NCBI RefSeq assembly: GCF_040412425.1
Contig: NC_089788.1
Location: 62,918,720-62,982,719, forward strand
From: Macrobrachium rosenbergii
Lineage: Eukaryota; Arthropoda; Malacostraca; Decapoda; Palaemonidae
DNA length: 64,000 nt
Reading direction: 5' to 3'
Numbering within the stretch: the stretch's first letter is position 1; the number at the start of each line of letters is the position of its first letter. Made by a program: the position numbers and the translations under genes. Below are positions 23,001-30,930 of this stretch, in pieces. The notes beneath the pieces were generated by a model. It saw nothing but the letters and a program-made list of their open reading frames with translations. It had not been told where the DNA came from and searched no databases.

Positions 23001-24450
23001 GCTGCAGTGAGTTGTTTTCAAGTATCAGGTTAATAGTACTCGGTTTGCTGGGAGTTTTATTTTGGTTATAACTGCAGTGTTGAACAGTTTGCTTAGTGGA
23101 GTAGTGGAATCTTCTTACCTCCAGATGTTTAACAAAGAGGCAAGTTCATTCCTGCTTTCTGCTAATGGCTCTTGAATTCAGGTTTATTGGTCTTATTTTT
23201 TATTTTCTCATATCTATTTATTTATCACCTTTTCCTATGAGCTGTGTTATATGCTGTTGACTATCTACAAACGTTTTCAGCTGAAGATTTAAAGAAAGAA
23301 AAACTAGTTAAGAAGAGAGTAAAGAGAATGGATGGGAAGTAAAAGGCAATGAAAAATGTTACAGATTTGAATAAGAGAGATGCTTGAAAAAGCTTATTGT
23401 AACACATCTGCATTATGCAGATTAACCAACCCTACAGTATACTTTCTGTTATTTGTATATTTGAGTGTAGTGCTTTATGAGTGTACTGCTTTATTGTTTT
23501 CCAGTTAATCTAGATAAGAAATAAAATGAGTACAGGCAGTCCCCGGTTTACGATGGGTCCGGCTTACGACATTCTGAGGTTACAACGCTTTTCAAATATA
23601 TTCATCAGAAATTATTTTGCGGTTTACAATGCATGTTCTGGGGTTATGACGCTTAAGACGCCAATTCGACGGAAGAAATATGGCTCCAAAACGGCAGAAT
23701 AATAAAAATGCAGTTTACTTCGTTTACAATGCACCAAAAGCATTAAAAGTAAGGTTTTCTTTGGATTTTTGACGATTTTCGACGATTTTTCAGTTTGACA
23801 ATTTTTGGTTTACGATGCGGCGTAAGAACGGAACCCCCGTCGTAAACCAGGGACTGCCTGTATTTATAATTCAGTAATTTTAAATATTTGTTTTAATTGT
23901 AAAAATTTATTTGTAATGCCTTCTGTAATTCAAACTTTTTATGTTTTACAGATATGCGTGAACCTATTTATGAGTATGATTTTCCCCCTCCATATATAAC
24001 AGCAGAGAAATATTTTCCAGTTAAAAAGCCTTTCAATGAGTAAGTTCATTGTGTTTTTTATGTCAGCTTAAAAAAGTGATTTTGTAGAGTGATTAATGGA
24101 ACCTATGGAATATTGAAAGGTGGTTTGTCTGACATTTTTTCTCAATTTCCAGATACATGGATAGGTATAAACACCCAAAGGAACTCAATAAAGAGATTCT
24201 TCTTCAACGTCTTGCAAAGATCAATCCTCTAGAGGGGGATCCACCTGTGCTTCAGTTTCCTTCTGCTTTACCAATAGACAACACTCTTCCATCATGGTAT
24301 AAGAGGGAAATAAAAAGAGAACGTCTTGGTGCTGGAAAATACAGAGATCTCTTCAGGGGCCGTAATAGACCACCACAAATTATGGATGAAAACATAGAGA
24401 AATTTGAAATTGAATATGAAACTGACAGGCCTAAGAGACATAGGTATTAA
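118..24450 (+). CDS. mRpL38: Mitochondrial ribosomal protein L38 (mL38), six 3' exons, 5' end outside window
   Basis: Gene-level entry; exons are 118-326, 7009-7127, 10783-10941, 13799-13935, 23952-24039 and 24153-24450. All introns are GT-AG and the reading phases agree, giving 335 residues of continuous protein. mL38 is a structural protein of the mitochondrial large ribosomal subunit that carries a phosphatidylethanolamine-binding-protein (PEBP)-like fold. The sequence follows the animal family from the N-terminal segment (YGIFSDLFGLAYFIPHVY) through the PEBP core (DDLWTLILTNPDGN, CLHWFVGNIPGGD, YLQPFPPRGVGYQRMVFLLY) to the C-terminal arm (FSTLDFYREHQ, NMREPIYEYDFPPPY). Animal mL38 is about 380 residues, so some 50-70 N-terminal residues, including the import signal, lie upstream. 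Introns are filled with transposon debris, but every coding exon is intact, so the gene is probably functional. Confidence 0.95.
327..1970. other. mRpL38 intron, no recognisable feature
   Basis: AT-rich intronic DNA. No open frame with family similarity and no terminal repeat was recognised. Confidence 0.5.
1975..2127 (+). repeat. tRNA-derived SINE, partial copy
   Basis: Contains a B-box-like GGTTCGAGTC near 2022 and the 3' body shared with the copies at 15721 and 25216 (GGCCAGCCCTAGGAGAGCTG, then CAGCTCAGTGGTCTGGTTAA). The 5' head differs from those copies. It abuts another dispersed repeat at about 2133. Confidence 0.7.
2133..2425 (+). repeat. Dispersed SINE-like repeat, copy 1
   Basis: Non-coding repeat of about 290 bp running from a GGTGCACTGTAGG motif to TGACCTCATAGGTCCCAGCA and TTTGGCTTAAATTTTG. 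A second copy lies in reverse orientation at 55879-56190 and a diverged one at 30575-30930, so it is a dispersed family. Open frames in it are incidental. Confidence 0.75.
2729..3008. mobile_element. Small non-autonomous terminal-repeat element, copy A (CAGGCAGTCCC family)
   Basis: Flanked by TA on both sides. Ends are GGCAGTCCCTGCTTATCGG at the left and, inverted, CAGGCAGTCCCCGGTTAACG at the right. The interior repeats short units around ATCGGCGCCGATAAGC in both orientations. TA flanks and CAGG...CCTG ends fit Tigger/pogo-type elements. No coding capacity. Lies in mRpL38 intron a. Confidence 0.8.
3265..3540. mobile_element. Small non-autonomous terminal-repeat element, copy B (CAGGCAGTCCC family)
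   Basis: Same family as the element 260 bp to its left: left end ATGCAGTCCCTGGTTATTGG, right end inverted CAGGCAGTCCCCACTTATCA, TA flanks, interior with repeated ATCGGCACCGATA units. No coding capacity. Confidence 0.8.
3546..5290 (-). pseudogene. hAT-superfamily transposase relic (GTF2IRD2/ZBED-like) with one terminus
   Basis: Reading the - strand, 4830-4579 encodes the N-terminal region with a BED/zinc-finger-like start (CALCCENVVCRTSSVKRHF...TKH). 4576-4361 continues (ETEASYKLALCIAKHGKPFT), 4346-4050 gives the catalytic region (VALDESVDINGIPHLAVFAR, KPMYGTTKGEDI, FAITTDGAPAMVGKK) and 3839-3633 a later part (YPELEDRDWIVKLMFLSDIT). The pieces sit in different frames with stops between, so the gene is dead, and the C-terminal dimerisation domain is missing. 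The right boundary has a GC-rich end, inverted CAGGGGTCAGCAACCTATGG at 5290, typical of this hAT group; the opposite terminus was not found. A (TC)n tract lies between the start codon and that terminus. Confidence 0.85.
5147..5180. repeat. (TC)n microsatellite
   Basis: About 17 uninterrupted TC units, within the hAT relic's 5' flank. Confidence 0.95.
5739..6047. mobile_element. Small non-autonomous terminal-repeat element, copy C (CAGGCAGTCCC family)
   Basis: Left end CAGGCGGTCCCTGCTTACCG, right end inverted CAGTCAGTCCCCGGTTAATA, TA on both flanks. Interior contains about five variants of GGTTAACGGCGCTGTTAAG spaced roughly 50 bp apart. Non-coding. Confidence 0.8.
6048..7008. other. mRpL38 intron, no recognisable feature
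   Basis: Intronic sequence, somewhat less AT-rich than its surroundings. No supported coding frame or repeat ends were seen. Confidence 0.4.
7009..7127 (+). CDS. mRpL38: mRpL38 exon b (start of PEBP-like core)
   Basis: Acceptor AATGTTGCAG, donor GT|GTGAGT. Encodes ATCQPRVEFSSKPDDLWTLI onward to ECLHWFV. The DLWTLILTNPDG segment corresponds to the first core strands of the PEBP fold. Enters in phase 0 and leaves with two bases. Confidence 0.94.
7128..8440. other. mRpL38 intron, no recognisable feature
   Basis: AT-rich intron following exon b. Short open frames here have no recognisable similarity. Confidence 0.4.
8441..9954. mobile_element. 1.5-kb Tigger-like non-autonomous DNA transposon, copy 1
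   Basis: Ends are CAGGTTGACCATCACTAATC at the left and, inverted, CAGGTTGACCATCACAATCC at the right, with TA target-site flanks. The CAGGTTGA..ATC..TAATCCG end type matches Tigger/pogo-group elements. No transposase motif is present. Two short open frames (8691-8960 and 9428-9685) also occur in the second copy at 27243, but I recognise neither. Near the right side an inner CTCGAGTTACGATAATTCG-type stretch resembles the end of another small element nested in the ancestor. Confidence 0.82.
9955..10782. other. mRpL38 intron, no recognisable feature
   Basis: AT-rich intronic DNA between the Tigger-like element and exon c. Confidence 0.4.
10783..10941 (+). CDS. mRpL38: mRpL38 exon c (PEBP-like core)
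   Basis: Acceptor ATTTTTTCAG, donor TG|GTAAGT. Encodes GNIPGGDVSKGDVICDYLQP through FSKFQKHNP. The PPRGxGxxRxVFLLY segment is the PEBP substrate-pocket strand that is kept in mL38. Leaves with two bases that join the next exon to make Cys. Confidence 0.94.
11410..11748. mobile_element. Small non-autonomous terminal-repeat element (CAGTAAACC type)
   Basis: Begins CAGTAAACCACCCGTATTCG and ends, inverted, CAGTATAGTAAACCCCCCAT, between TA dinucleotides. The interior has several TATTCGCGGATTT units. It has no coding capacity and differs in sequence from the CAGGCAGTCCC family, though the end structure is again Tigger-like. Lies in the intron after exon c. Confidence 0.75.
12480..13200 (-). pseudogene. 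Tigger/pogo DDE transposase relic
   Basis: On the - strand, conceptual translation with stops gives VLVMDNFHGHP near 12800, equivalent to the catalytic DNAPGHP motif of Tigger transposases. It is followed by MLLPQNKTNMIQCSN and EIISSFKGL, equivalent to the FLPPNTTSLIQPMDQGVIxxFK block. Upstream at 13117-12890 is a matching region (NRGGDIMWHKFLAWM...). Downstream, LEDAIEEMHVMM sits in the same direction. Stops and shifts make it non-functional. It is nested antisense in the 2.9-kb mRpL38 intron between exons c and d. Confidence 0.7.
13799..13935 (+). CDS. mRpL38: mRpL38 exon d
   Basis: Acceptor TTTCTTTACAG, donor TTA|GTAAGT. Encodes LELRERTFSTLDFYREHQDE through FHKKL, matching the family segment (Q)RTFxTxDFYxxHQ...TPAG. 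Direct joining from exon c preserves frame. Confidence 0.95.
15601..15695 (+). repeat. 22-bp tandem repeat, about four copies
   Basis: Unit CACCAGCTTAGTGTGCTTGT plus GG; starts at 15601, 15623, 15645 and 15667, with a partial fifth at 15689. The first two copies are identical and later ones diverge. Lies in the gag side of the DIRS-like element. Confidence 0.9.
15721..16020 (+). repeat. tRNA-derived SINE, full copy with target-site duplication
   Basis: 300-bp element starting with a tRNA-like head (CGTTGGACGAGTTGGTAGAG; B box CCCGAGTTCGAGTCTTC near 15787) and ending GGTTAAACTAAGATATACGT. It is flanked by a duplicated CAAGGAAGAGTGT (15706-15720 and 16021-16034), the signature of LINE-assisted insertion. 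The body is shared with copies at 1975 and 25216. Inserted into the DIRS-like element, so it is younger than that element. Confidence 0.9.
18830..18990 (+). repeat. Degenerate 31-bp minisatellite
   Basis: Units of AAAGGTTTTAGAAACCTAGA followed by ACATCCTTGTC recur adjacently, with further diverged units before and after (about 18720-18990). Part of the 3' region of the DIRS-like element. Confidence 0.75.
19943..20034. repeat. (AG)n microsatellite
   Basis: About 46 uninterrupted AG units, the longest simple repeat in the window. It creates artificial Arg-Glu and Ser-Leu frames on the two strands that should not be annotated. Confidence 0.97.
21168..21540 (+). pseudogene. Non-LTR retrotransposon reverse transcriptase fragment
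   Basis: 21177-21380 translates to a block with IFERIIGERLGQEVKIGRQQ, AFMKGIGRINRVFYLHQVME and AVHLVFIDP. This matches the region leading into the first catalytic Asp motif of LINE-type reverse transcriptases (LVFIDLxKAYDRVP). It stops right after FIDP, continues shifted as KEYERLSxQEVWRSLR, then is lost. It is a different lineage from the RT that follows at 21.8 kb. Confidence 0.8.
21790..23200 (+). pseudogene. Jockey/CR1-like non-LTR reverse transcriptase, decayed 3' half
   Basis: Frames with stops give the palm block SGVPQGRFLGP near 22310, FIMYISDV near 22350, and YANDANLLAVV near 22405, where the invariant YADD box reads YAND. Downstream are HEWSR-like thumb sequences, KILGVTFDEKLTFRKHI near 22600, SVSQKVGVLQKCF near 22670 and FILPTLNIDLWHRCKMSSL near 22850. 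These are the order and spacing of the RT and its C-terminal region in Jockey/CR1-type LINEs of arthropods. The endonuclease part was not recognised. Non-functional. Confidence 0.85.
23533..23860. mobile_element. Small non-autonomous terminal-repeat element, copy D (CAGGCAGTCCC family)
   Basis: Cleanest copy of the family: left CAGGCAGTCCCCGGTTTACG, right inverted CAGGCAGTCCCTGGTTTACG, TA flanks. The ends read like Tigger-type terminal repeats. 328 bp, non-coding, about 90 bp before mRpL38 exon e. Confidence 0.85.
23952..24039 (+). CDS. mRpL38: mRpL38 exon e
   Basis: Acceptor TGTTTTACAG, donor GA|GTAAGT. Encodes NMREPIYEYDFPPPY to KPFNE; MREPxxE..xPPPY is a family signature. The intron before it is about 10 kb and contains a DIRS-like element, two non-LTR relics and a small terminal-repeat element. 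Confidence 0.95.
24153..24450 (+). CDS. mRpL38: mRpL38 last coding exon with stop
   Basis: Acceptor CTCAATTTCCAG; begins YMDRYKHPKELNKE, the family YxDRY segment, and ends RPKRHRY then TAA. The C-terminal arm is long and basic/acidic, with WYKREIKRERLGAGKYRDLF near the middle. The preceding intron is only 113 bp. Confidence 0.94.
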
Positions 24451-24950
24451 TATGAGAAAAACCGTGCATCTCTCTTTTCTGTACATAATCTGTAAGTGTT
24501 CTATAGTAAATCAGTTGTACCAGTGGTTCTCTAGTTATTTTCATCTCCCTTTGCCTAGTCAGGCATTGTAGGGTAAGAGATTTTTTGTTTTCAGCTGAGG
24601 AAAGATAGTTTTCAAGAGTTACTTTTATCCCAGTTTTATGAAGTGACCTTTATCCCTTCTGAGTTTAAAATAATTTTACCATGAACTGTATTGAATATAT
24701 AAGTACATACTACTGCATACTGTTTGAATGTTTTAATTTTTGAATGCTTGGTATCATAGATCCATTGTTAACCTTCAGTTGTGGTTCAAGAACTGGATGG
24801 TAACAAGGTCTGCCAAGGAGATTAAAAAGGTCAATAATAATTTTTGATCCATTATTTTAGTGTTCTTAATTCAGCATCTTTTTTGTTTTGTAATTGTTTT
24901 TGTCAGAAATTTACCAACAGAGAATGGGGATGGAATTATAATACATAGTA
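24451..24950 (+). other. mRpL38 3' UTR and downstream flank
   Basis: AT-rich, non-coding, following the mRpL38 stop. I see no canonical AATAAA close to the stop; ATTAAA occurs near 24821 and could serve as the polyadenylation signal, which would make a 3' UTR of roughly 400 bases. This is inference. DIRS-like sequence begins shortly after. Confidence 0.4.
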
Positions 24951-25215
24951 GACTGATTTTTATCTCTTCAAGGCTGGAGGCTATCCAGTATCTCTTGCGA
25001 GCCAGAGGCTTTTCTCGCAGAGCAGCGACAGAGATGTCGGGTTATCTCAGAAGATCATCTGCAGCCTTGTATCAAGGAAAATGGGCAGTTTGCTGTGATT
25101 GGTGTTGTCAGTGGGGTGTCTCTCCTGTTGGAACTTCTATTCAATAAGTAGTGGACTTCCTCATCTTTCTATTTAGGGAGAAACTTATAGTTTCAGCCAT
25201 CAAGGGCTATAGAGC

Positions 25216-25497
25216 TGCTCCTCGCTGGGTGAGCGGGTTCCGTTCTCAGCTACCACTCTATTGGTCGCGAGTTCGAATCTCCGACCGGCCAGTGAAGAAC
25301 AAGAGGAATTTGTTTCTGGTGATAGAAATTCATTTCTCGCTATAATGTGGTTTGGATTCCCCAATGAGCTGTAGGTCTGTTGCTAGGTAACCAATTGGTT
25401 CTTAGCCACGCAAAAATAAATCTAATCCTTCAGGCCAGCCCTAGGAGAGCTGTTAATCAGCTCAGTGGTCTGGTTAAACTAAGATATACTTAACTTT
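25216..25497 (+). repeat. tRNA-derived SINE inserted in the DIRS-like recombinase
   Basis: tRNA-like head (CTCGCTGGGTGAGCGGGTTC; B box GCGAGTTCGAATCTCCG near 25267) and the body shared with the copy at 15721, ending GGTTAAACTAAGATATACTT. It lies within the IKGYR...LKDVDLSS segment of the recombinase, which dates it after that element. No clear target-site duplication. Confidence 0.9.
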
Positions 25498-25592
25498 TCT
25501 AGGATTGGTTTTATGTTTAAAGGATGTGGACCTCTCTTCATCGTGGGAGGTTTCTGTGCTTCTCAAGAGTTTTGAGCAGTCCTGTTCCCCCA

Positions 25593-25728
25593 GAGATCTC
25601 AGATCATCTAACTGGGACCTAACCATGGTGCTTAGCAGTCTCACTCGTCCCGTTCCCCAAGAGATCTCAGACCATCTAACTGGGACCTAACCATGGTGCT
25701 TAGCAGTCTCACTCGTCCTCCATATGAA
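25593..25728 (+). repeat. 68-bp direct tandem duplication
   Basis: GAGATCTCAGATCATCTAAC starts at 25593 and recurs with one change at 25661; the two 68-bp units are almost identical. Because 68 is not a multiple of three, it shifts the recombinase frame. Confidence 0.95.
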
Positions 25729-26772
25729 CCTTATGGGGCTCAACAGACAGGAATTTAACACTCAAAACGGTTTTATTACTGGCCTTGGCTTCATCAAAGA
25801 GAGTCGGTGAATTATTGGACTCTCTTCTAATGTTGAACATACAAGGAGTTTGGGTTCCGTAGCCTTCAAACTTATCCTGGAATTCGTAGCTAAGACTCAA
25901 AATCCACCTGTTCATGATGACAGATTTGAGTTTTTCTCAATCCCTCTTGGAGATTTTGTTGGTGATGACCCAGACGAATTACTGTTATGCCCCGTCGGCA
26001 CTGCATCGCTATCTAAAAAGGACTCATCATCTCAGACTTGATTGTCGAGGACTTTTTGTTAGCACAGGCTGGAACAAGAAACAAGTATCCAAAAATACTA
26101 TCTCCTTTTGGTTATGTGAAATGATTAGACAAGCTTACAGTTCTGCTTCATATTCAGATGCCAATACAGTGTATGCAAGATCACATGATGTTACAAGTCT
26201 AGGCCCTACCATTGCTTTCAAGAGGAACTTGTTGGTTCACAGGACTTTGAAGGCATATACCTGGCTTCGCCAAACCACCTTCATATCCTTCTATCTGCTG
26301 GATGTTGCCCACAGGTCCTTGGACACTTTTTCTTTGGGTCTGGTGGTGGATGCTCAACAAATTGTATAGCTCATCCAGTGCCCCTTGTGGGACAGTTGGT
26401 ATCTTACCTAAGATGTTGGATATGAAAGTGAGAGTTAATGAGGTGACTGGTCTTCGTCCTTTCTCTTCTTTTTCTTCTCTGCCGGCGGGCATTAGAGAGA
26501 ATAATTCCATCATATGGTGGAACTGGTTAGATACAGGTGAGTGAGATGCCATTTTATATGGCATTAGATGTTTGTTCCTACACAATACAAGATTGGTGGC
26601 TAACGTAAGTTTTGTTGTCTCCGGCAGCTTTGCCATCCTCCAAGACACAATGTAGATATGTATTTACATAGTCTATAAGTCAAACCTCCAGTCGGTTCTA
26701 AGGCTTTCAAATCCTCCCTCCAAGAGTAAGTCTTCCCTTATGTTGAGACCAAGACTTGTTCTGTATATGAAC

Positions 26773-27086
26773 AAATGACAAATTTTAGATCAATTTGTAT
26801 TTTTCATAACTAACAAACCTTTGGTCTTAACGTATATGGCTCACCTCAAGTCACCCCCTCATTCTTTTCCTAGGCTGGAAGGAAACTGATATGATGATGT
26901 GTAGTGGGGGTAAGGCAGGTCACACTGCTTCCTCCTACTCCCCTATTTGCTGACTCCCATTGCCACCAATTCCTTGTATTATTTTTAACTGGAACCCAGC
27001 AAATGCTAAAGAATTTATCCCTTATATTAAGACCTAAGGTTTGTTAGTTATGAAAAATACAAATTTATTTAAAATTTGTCATTTGT
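26773..27086. repeat. Inverted pair of DIRS-like terminal sequences
   Basis: 26773-26830 and 27027-27086 are inverted copies about 58 bp long, both containing ATTTGTATTTTTCATAACTA and ACAAACCTT(A)GGTCTTAA. They enclose about 196 bp. Related motifs occur at the ends of the element at 46343-48719 and near 37090, so these look like the terminal repeats of this DIRS-like family. Confidence 0.75.
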
Positions 27087-27242
27087 CATATGTTAGTGTG
27101 CAGACTATGACCATATAGTCCTTTGTGCATAGTATATATTAATTGTTAGACTAGATGATTATAGTTGTGATGAAGGTATGTCAGACTTACTGAGCTCTTA
27201 AGAAAATGCCACCAGTTTGGTAGTATGGACACATGTTAAATA

Positions 27243-28767
27243 CAGGTTGACCATCAGTAATCCGGCAATCAGTAGTCCGGAACAATCAGTAATCCGGCAC
27301 ATATTTCGGCTAGAGTAATTTCTAATGTTTCCGCACAAATTTTCAAATTTTCCGGGTCGCTGCCCTAACTCGCTCGCCAGCCGCTTCGATTTGGTGGCGC
27401 AGTGTGCTGCATCAACAAACTGGTAGCCTAGCCTACGTTATACTGAACTCTGTTCACATATTAACAGTATTATACAAACATCAACCTAACGAGTGTGCAT
27501 CTTTTTCATGGATCTTTTAAAAAGTTATGGTTTATTATATTGTTTCTAATTGCGTATATTCTCATATTGCTTTTGTATTATAAATTGCGATCAATGTTTT
27601 GTTTTGGGAATTGATATCATGGTGTTTATTTCGCGGCATTTAACTAAGTTCAAAGCGCTTTTCTTGCTTCTAGTTAGCGTAAATGAATATGGACACTTTA
27701 TTTATTTGGGACAAGGATATTTTTCGTTATACAAAGTGTTAAGTCAAAATATAACTTAAATACGTCTCATTGTGAAATTAATTTAGCTATTTTTTTCGTT
27801 AATCTATGACGTTCGTGGGAATCGCGGCTGGCTGTTTTGGCGGCATGTTTATTTTGTGTAAAAAAAATAAAGATTCTGTTGGCTATTTTCTCTTGATTTC
27901 ATCATAATACGAGCTTTACGTATTTATCTTTTATCGGCGTGGAAACAGTAGTAATTTGTATTCTTTCATGCCCAGTAGTTTTGATTAAAATACATTCTCT
28001 TCAGTTTTATTTACGGTCGAGTTTCATCCATGTTGCCAATGCACGATAATTTATAGTCATTAGCAGCTTGAACATGTTTTGTCAGCTTCAGCTACAACTT
28101 GCAGCTTAAAGTTACTGTAGCAGTATATTTTTCTGCCTACCTTTTCTCCAAAGTGAGTAAGGGTATAATGTATAAAACATATCAGTCCTATTGTACAGTA
28201 CTTAACGTCATTTGTAACATAAGTACAGTAATTGTGTATTACCGTACAATGGTTGAAATACAAGCAAAACAGTTGTTATCTGATACAATTATTAGCAAAA
28301 CAACAGTTTCCCATTTGGTTGTTTATGGCTGTACACATTTACACGAGATTGTAACATTACTAACAATACTTTTATCATTCTCTTTTACTTTTTTAACGAG
28401 CAGATGGAATAAAGAGATGGAGGAAAAGAAGTTTTTCTATTGTAAGTTGGTCTCTCTCCCTGTCTGATTGTTCCTGCTGCCTGTGCCTGGTGCGAAACCT
28501 AAAAATGTTTCCTAAATATTTTCGTACCGGTATTAATTGCTAACCCCATCGTAAACTCGAAATATCTTAAGTCGAATTATTGTAACTCGAGCACTACCTG
28601 TATTTGATAATTGTCTTTTCTTTATTAACCAACTTGTACTGATTTACGGGATATTTTAATTCTAAGATGAGGTGCTTAGCTACTGTGTTTCGTGTATTCT
28701 AGCCTAATAAATGGCTAATCCGGCACCCTCCAGGTCCCAATGATGCCGAATTAGTGATGGACAACTG
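27243..28767. mobile_element. 1.5-kb Tigger-like non-autonomous DNA transposon, copy 2
   Basis: Left end CAGGTTGACCATCAGTAATC, right end inverted CAGTTGTCCATCACTAATTC, TA flanks. It is closely similar to the copy at 8441 over its whole length, including two open frames at matching places (27550-27759 and 28099-28467). Both copies lack a transposase. The right end has decayed more than the left. Confidence 0.82.
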
Positions 28768-30574
28768 TACTAGATTAAGAGGATGAACTTGAGACATGGA
28801 ATTTTTTCTCATTTGACTGGATTGTTGTGTCAGCTGAATTGTCTTCTGTTTAATCTTAAGGCTGTTATTCACATCACATGTCTGGCAAGCCAAGATTTGG
28901 AGTATGTTTCTTCTTGAATTAGGAACTTGTTCTTCAGGTACGAGAACAAGTACTTAGAGAATTATACCATTAGCTCAGTGGTGTGGTTAAACTATTTTAA
29001 TAATAATAATTAGGTACCAGTTAACTTTTTATATAGATACAGTTTGATGGCTTGGGAACTGAATGCAATTCCAAGTCTAAGAAACAAAGAAAAAAATAGA
29101 GAAGGTAGAATTTTGGGTGTGAAAACAAAGGTGAATTTGCGTTAGTAAGCCTAGATCTTCTTCAGTCTGCTGTTATCTGCTCAGGTTTTTTTTTTTCAGT
29201 ATGCTGGTGTCACACCAATAAGCTTGGCTTTTCCTTCATTCTGCTGTTATCTCTTCAGTTCGTGTTTCAGTATGTTGTTGTCATTCAGCTCTACTTCAGT
29301 CTACTATGATGGAACCAATTCTTGAAAGACAAACGTTATAGAAACTAGAAAGATTTTTGATTGCCAATAGTGAGAGAGAATTTTAAGAGTTTTTGATCCC
29401 TTCAGGGTTAATAAGAAAAATGTTGGCTTGGCAAGTGTTATGATGGGTTCTCTCAATGAGGTCGAGAGAATGGTGACTAGAATAGTTCTCATACAAGAGA
29501 TGATGAGACCGCCTTGTTAGAAGTGAGAACTCTTCTAATGGAAAGTTTACTTCAGGCAAAGCAGAGTAATTTACCTAGATAGCAGCCACAAGAAATTTAG
29601 GCATATTCTACAGTTAAGCAGACTGTAGGAATAATTATGATGGCCAAGGAGTGCACAGCCCAATAGAATATTGTCAAGGCATAGAATAGAGGACAGACTT
29701 GGTCCAGGAGACACAGTCACTCAACTTGGCAAGGCAACTTGTTGGAATGTGGCCACGGTTTATTCATGTACTCAAATGGTCAGGAGGGAGTTAGTCATCA
29801 TGATGGTTAAGGAGCCAGTCAGGGATGTGCAAGAAGACACCAGTCATGGAGATGGGCTAGTAGTTGGTCAGTAGATACTAACCATGGGTGTTGAGGTGAG
29901 CTAATTTTGGTTTTGAGGAACCCTGTAATTGAAAATTGACCATCTTGATGACAGGGGTTTTTAATAGATTTTACTGTACAATGTTTTTATCATTAGCAGC
30001 AAGTTAAAAGGTTATTAATGATTTAAATATTGCTATGGGCTTGACTAAGGATAAAAAAACCATGGTTGTTTTTATAGAAAACTGATTTTTGTCAAGGAAT
30101 ATTGAAATTGTTTGAGATACGAGTTTCTGTTTCATTGGTCCTCTAGAAATATCTTGGTAGAAGGTCTAATCTTGTATCTTAGACACAAGATTAGACCTTT
30201 ATTAAAAAATTGTTTTCATTTTAATGTGCTGAAAATAGCTTGTCTCTTTTCTTCCATTTCAGCTGCTCAAAAGATCATTTTTCCATTTCTTGATGCTTTT
30301 TATAGTAATTTGTTTGCCATCTACATAAGGCAATAGCATTTCATTAGTTACTACGAAATAGACCATCCCATCTTGGGATAAAAAGTTGTTACTTAGTACA
30401 GTGCTCTAAATACCCTTATGGATTTTACTTGAACCTCTTAGAACATTCCCACAAAACACTTTCTGTTTGAGTTGACTATATCTGCATCATTTTGTTGGCT
30501 GAAGATAACCTGTGTGCTATTTTCTTACTGTATGAAGTTTTTTATGGATTATGGTCCCTATTAATGTAAAGCGT
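28768..30574. other. Intergenic, no recognisable gene
   Basis: AT-rich DNA. A short scrap of the SINE body (GCTCAGTGGTGTGGTTAAAC) lies near 28974. Nothing else was recognised. Confidence 0.4.
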
Positions 30575-30930
30575 CTCTATTGGGTTAGTGTCATCAGTCC
30601 ACCTCATTCACTGTAGACATTATGCAAGAGCTTGTGCAGTGTCCTTTTGGCCTGTAACTTTACCCATTTTTTATAATTGTATTTTATGTCCATTCATACT
30701 GCCTTTCTTTCATCTTGCTGTCCAACTTCTCTAACTATTCTTAGTGTAACTGTGGTGTTTGCTCCCCATTTCACTACAGATCCATTTACCTGTACCTCAT
30801 TGAGTTTATTTTCTGCATTTATTTAACTTGCTGTCTAACCACCCCACTCCCTCCCTTCATTGGCTTTAAGTGCTGAATGGCAGACAGTGCTCCAGTGCAT
30901 AGCTTTATAGCCTAAATTTTGTGATTCATT
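30575..30930 (+). repeat. Dispersed SINE-like repeat, diverged copy
   Basis: Same order of motifs as the copy at 2133 (GGGTTAGTGT, CACCTCATTCACTGTAG, TTTTGGCCTGTAAC, TAGCCTAAATTTTGTGATTC), but strongly diverged with internal indels. Confidence 0.6.

Larger units (their letters stand above)
24950..26390 (+). pseudogene. DIRS-like tyrosine recombinase relic, interrupted by a SINE
   Basis: 24980-25150 gives RARGFSRRAATEMSGYLRRS and ALYQGKWAVCCDWCCQWGVS, then VVDFLIFLFREK and IKGYR up to the SINE. After it, 25504-25720 gives KDVDLSSSWEVSVLLKSFEQ. 25860-26370 gives the C-terminal catalytic half: GLFVSTGWNKKQVSKNTISF, SFYLLDVAHRSLDTFSLG and VVDAQQIV. This is the order of the DIRS-family YR domain. 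The His-x-x-Arg box reads HDVTS, so the expected Arg is missing. There are also stops, a 68-bp duplication and a SINE insertion. No RT of this copy was seen, so it is 5'-truncated. Confidence 0.85.
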
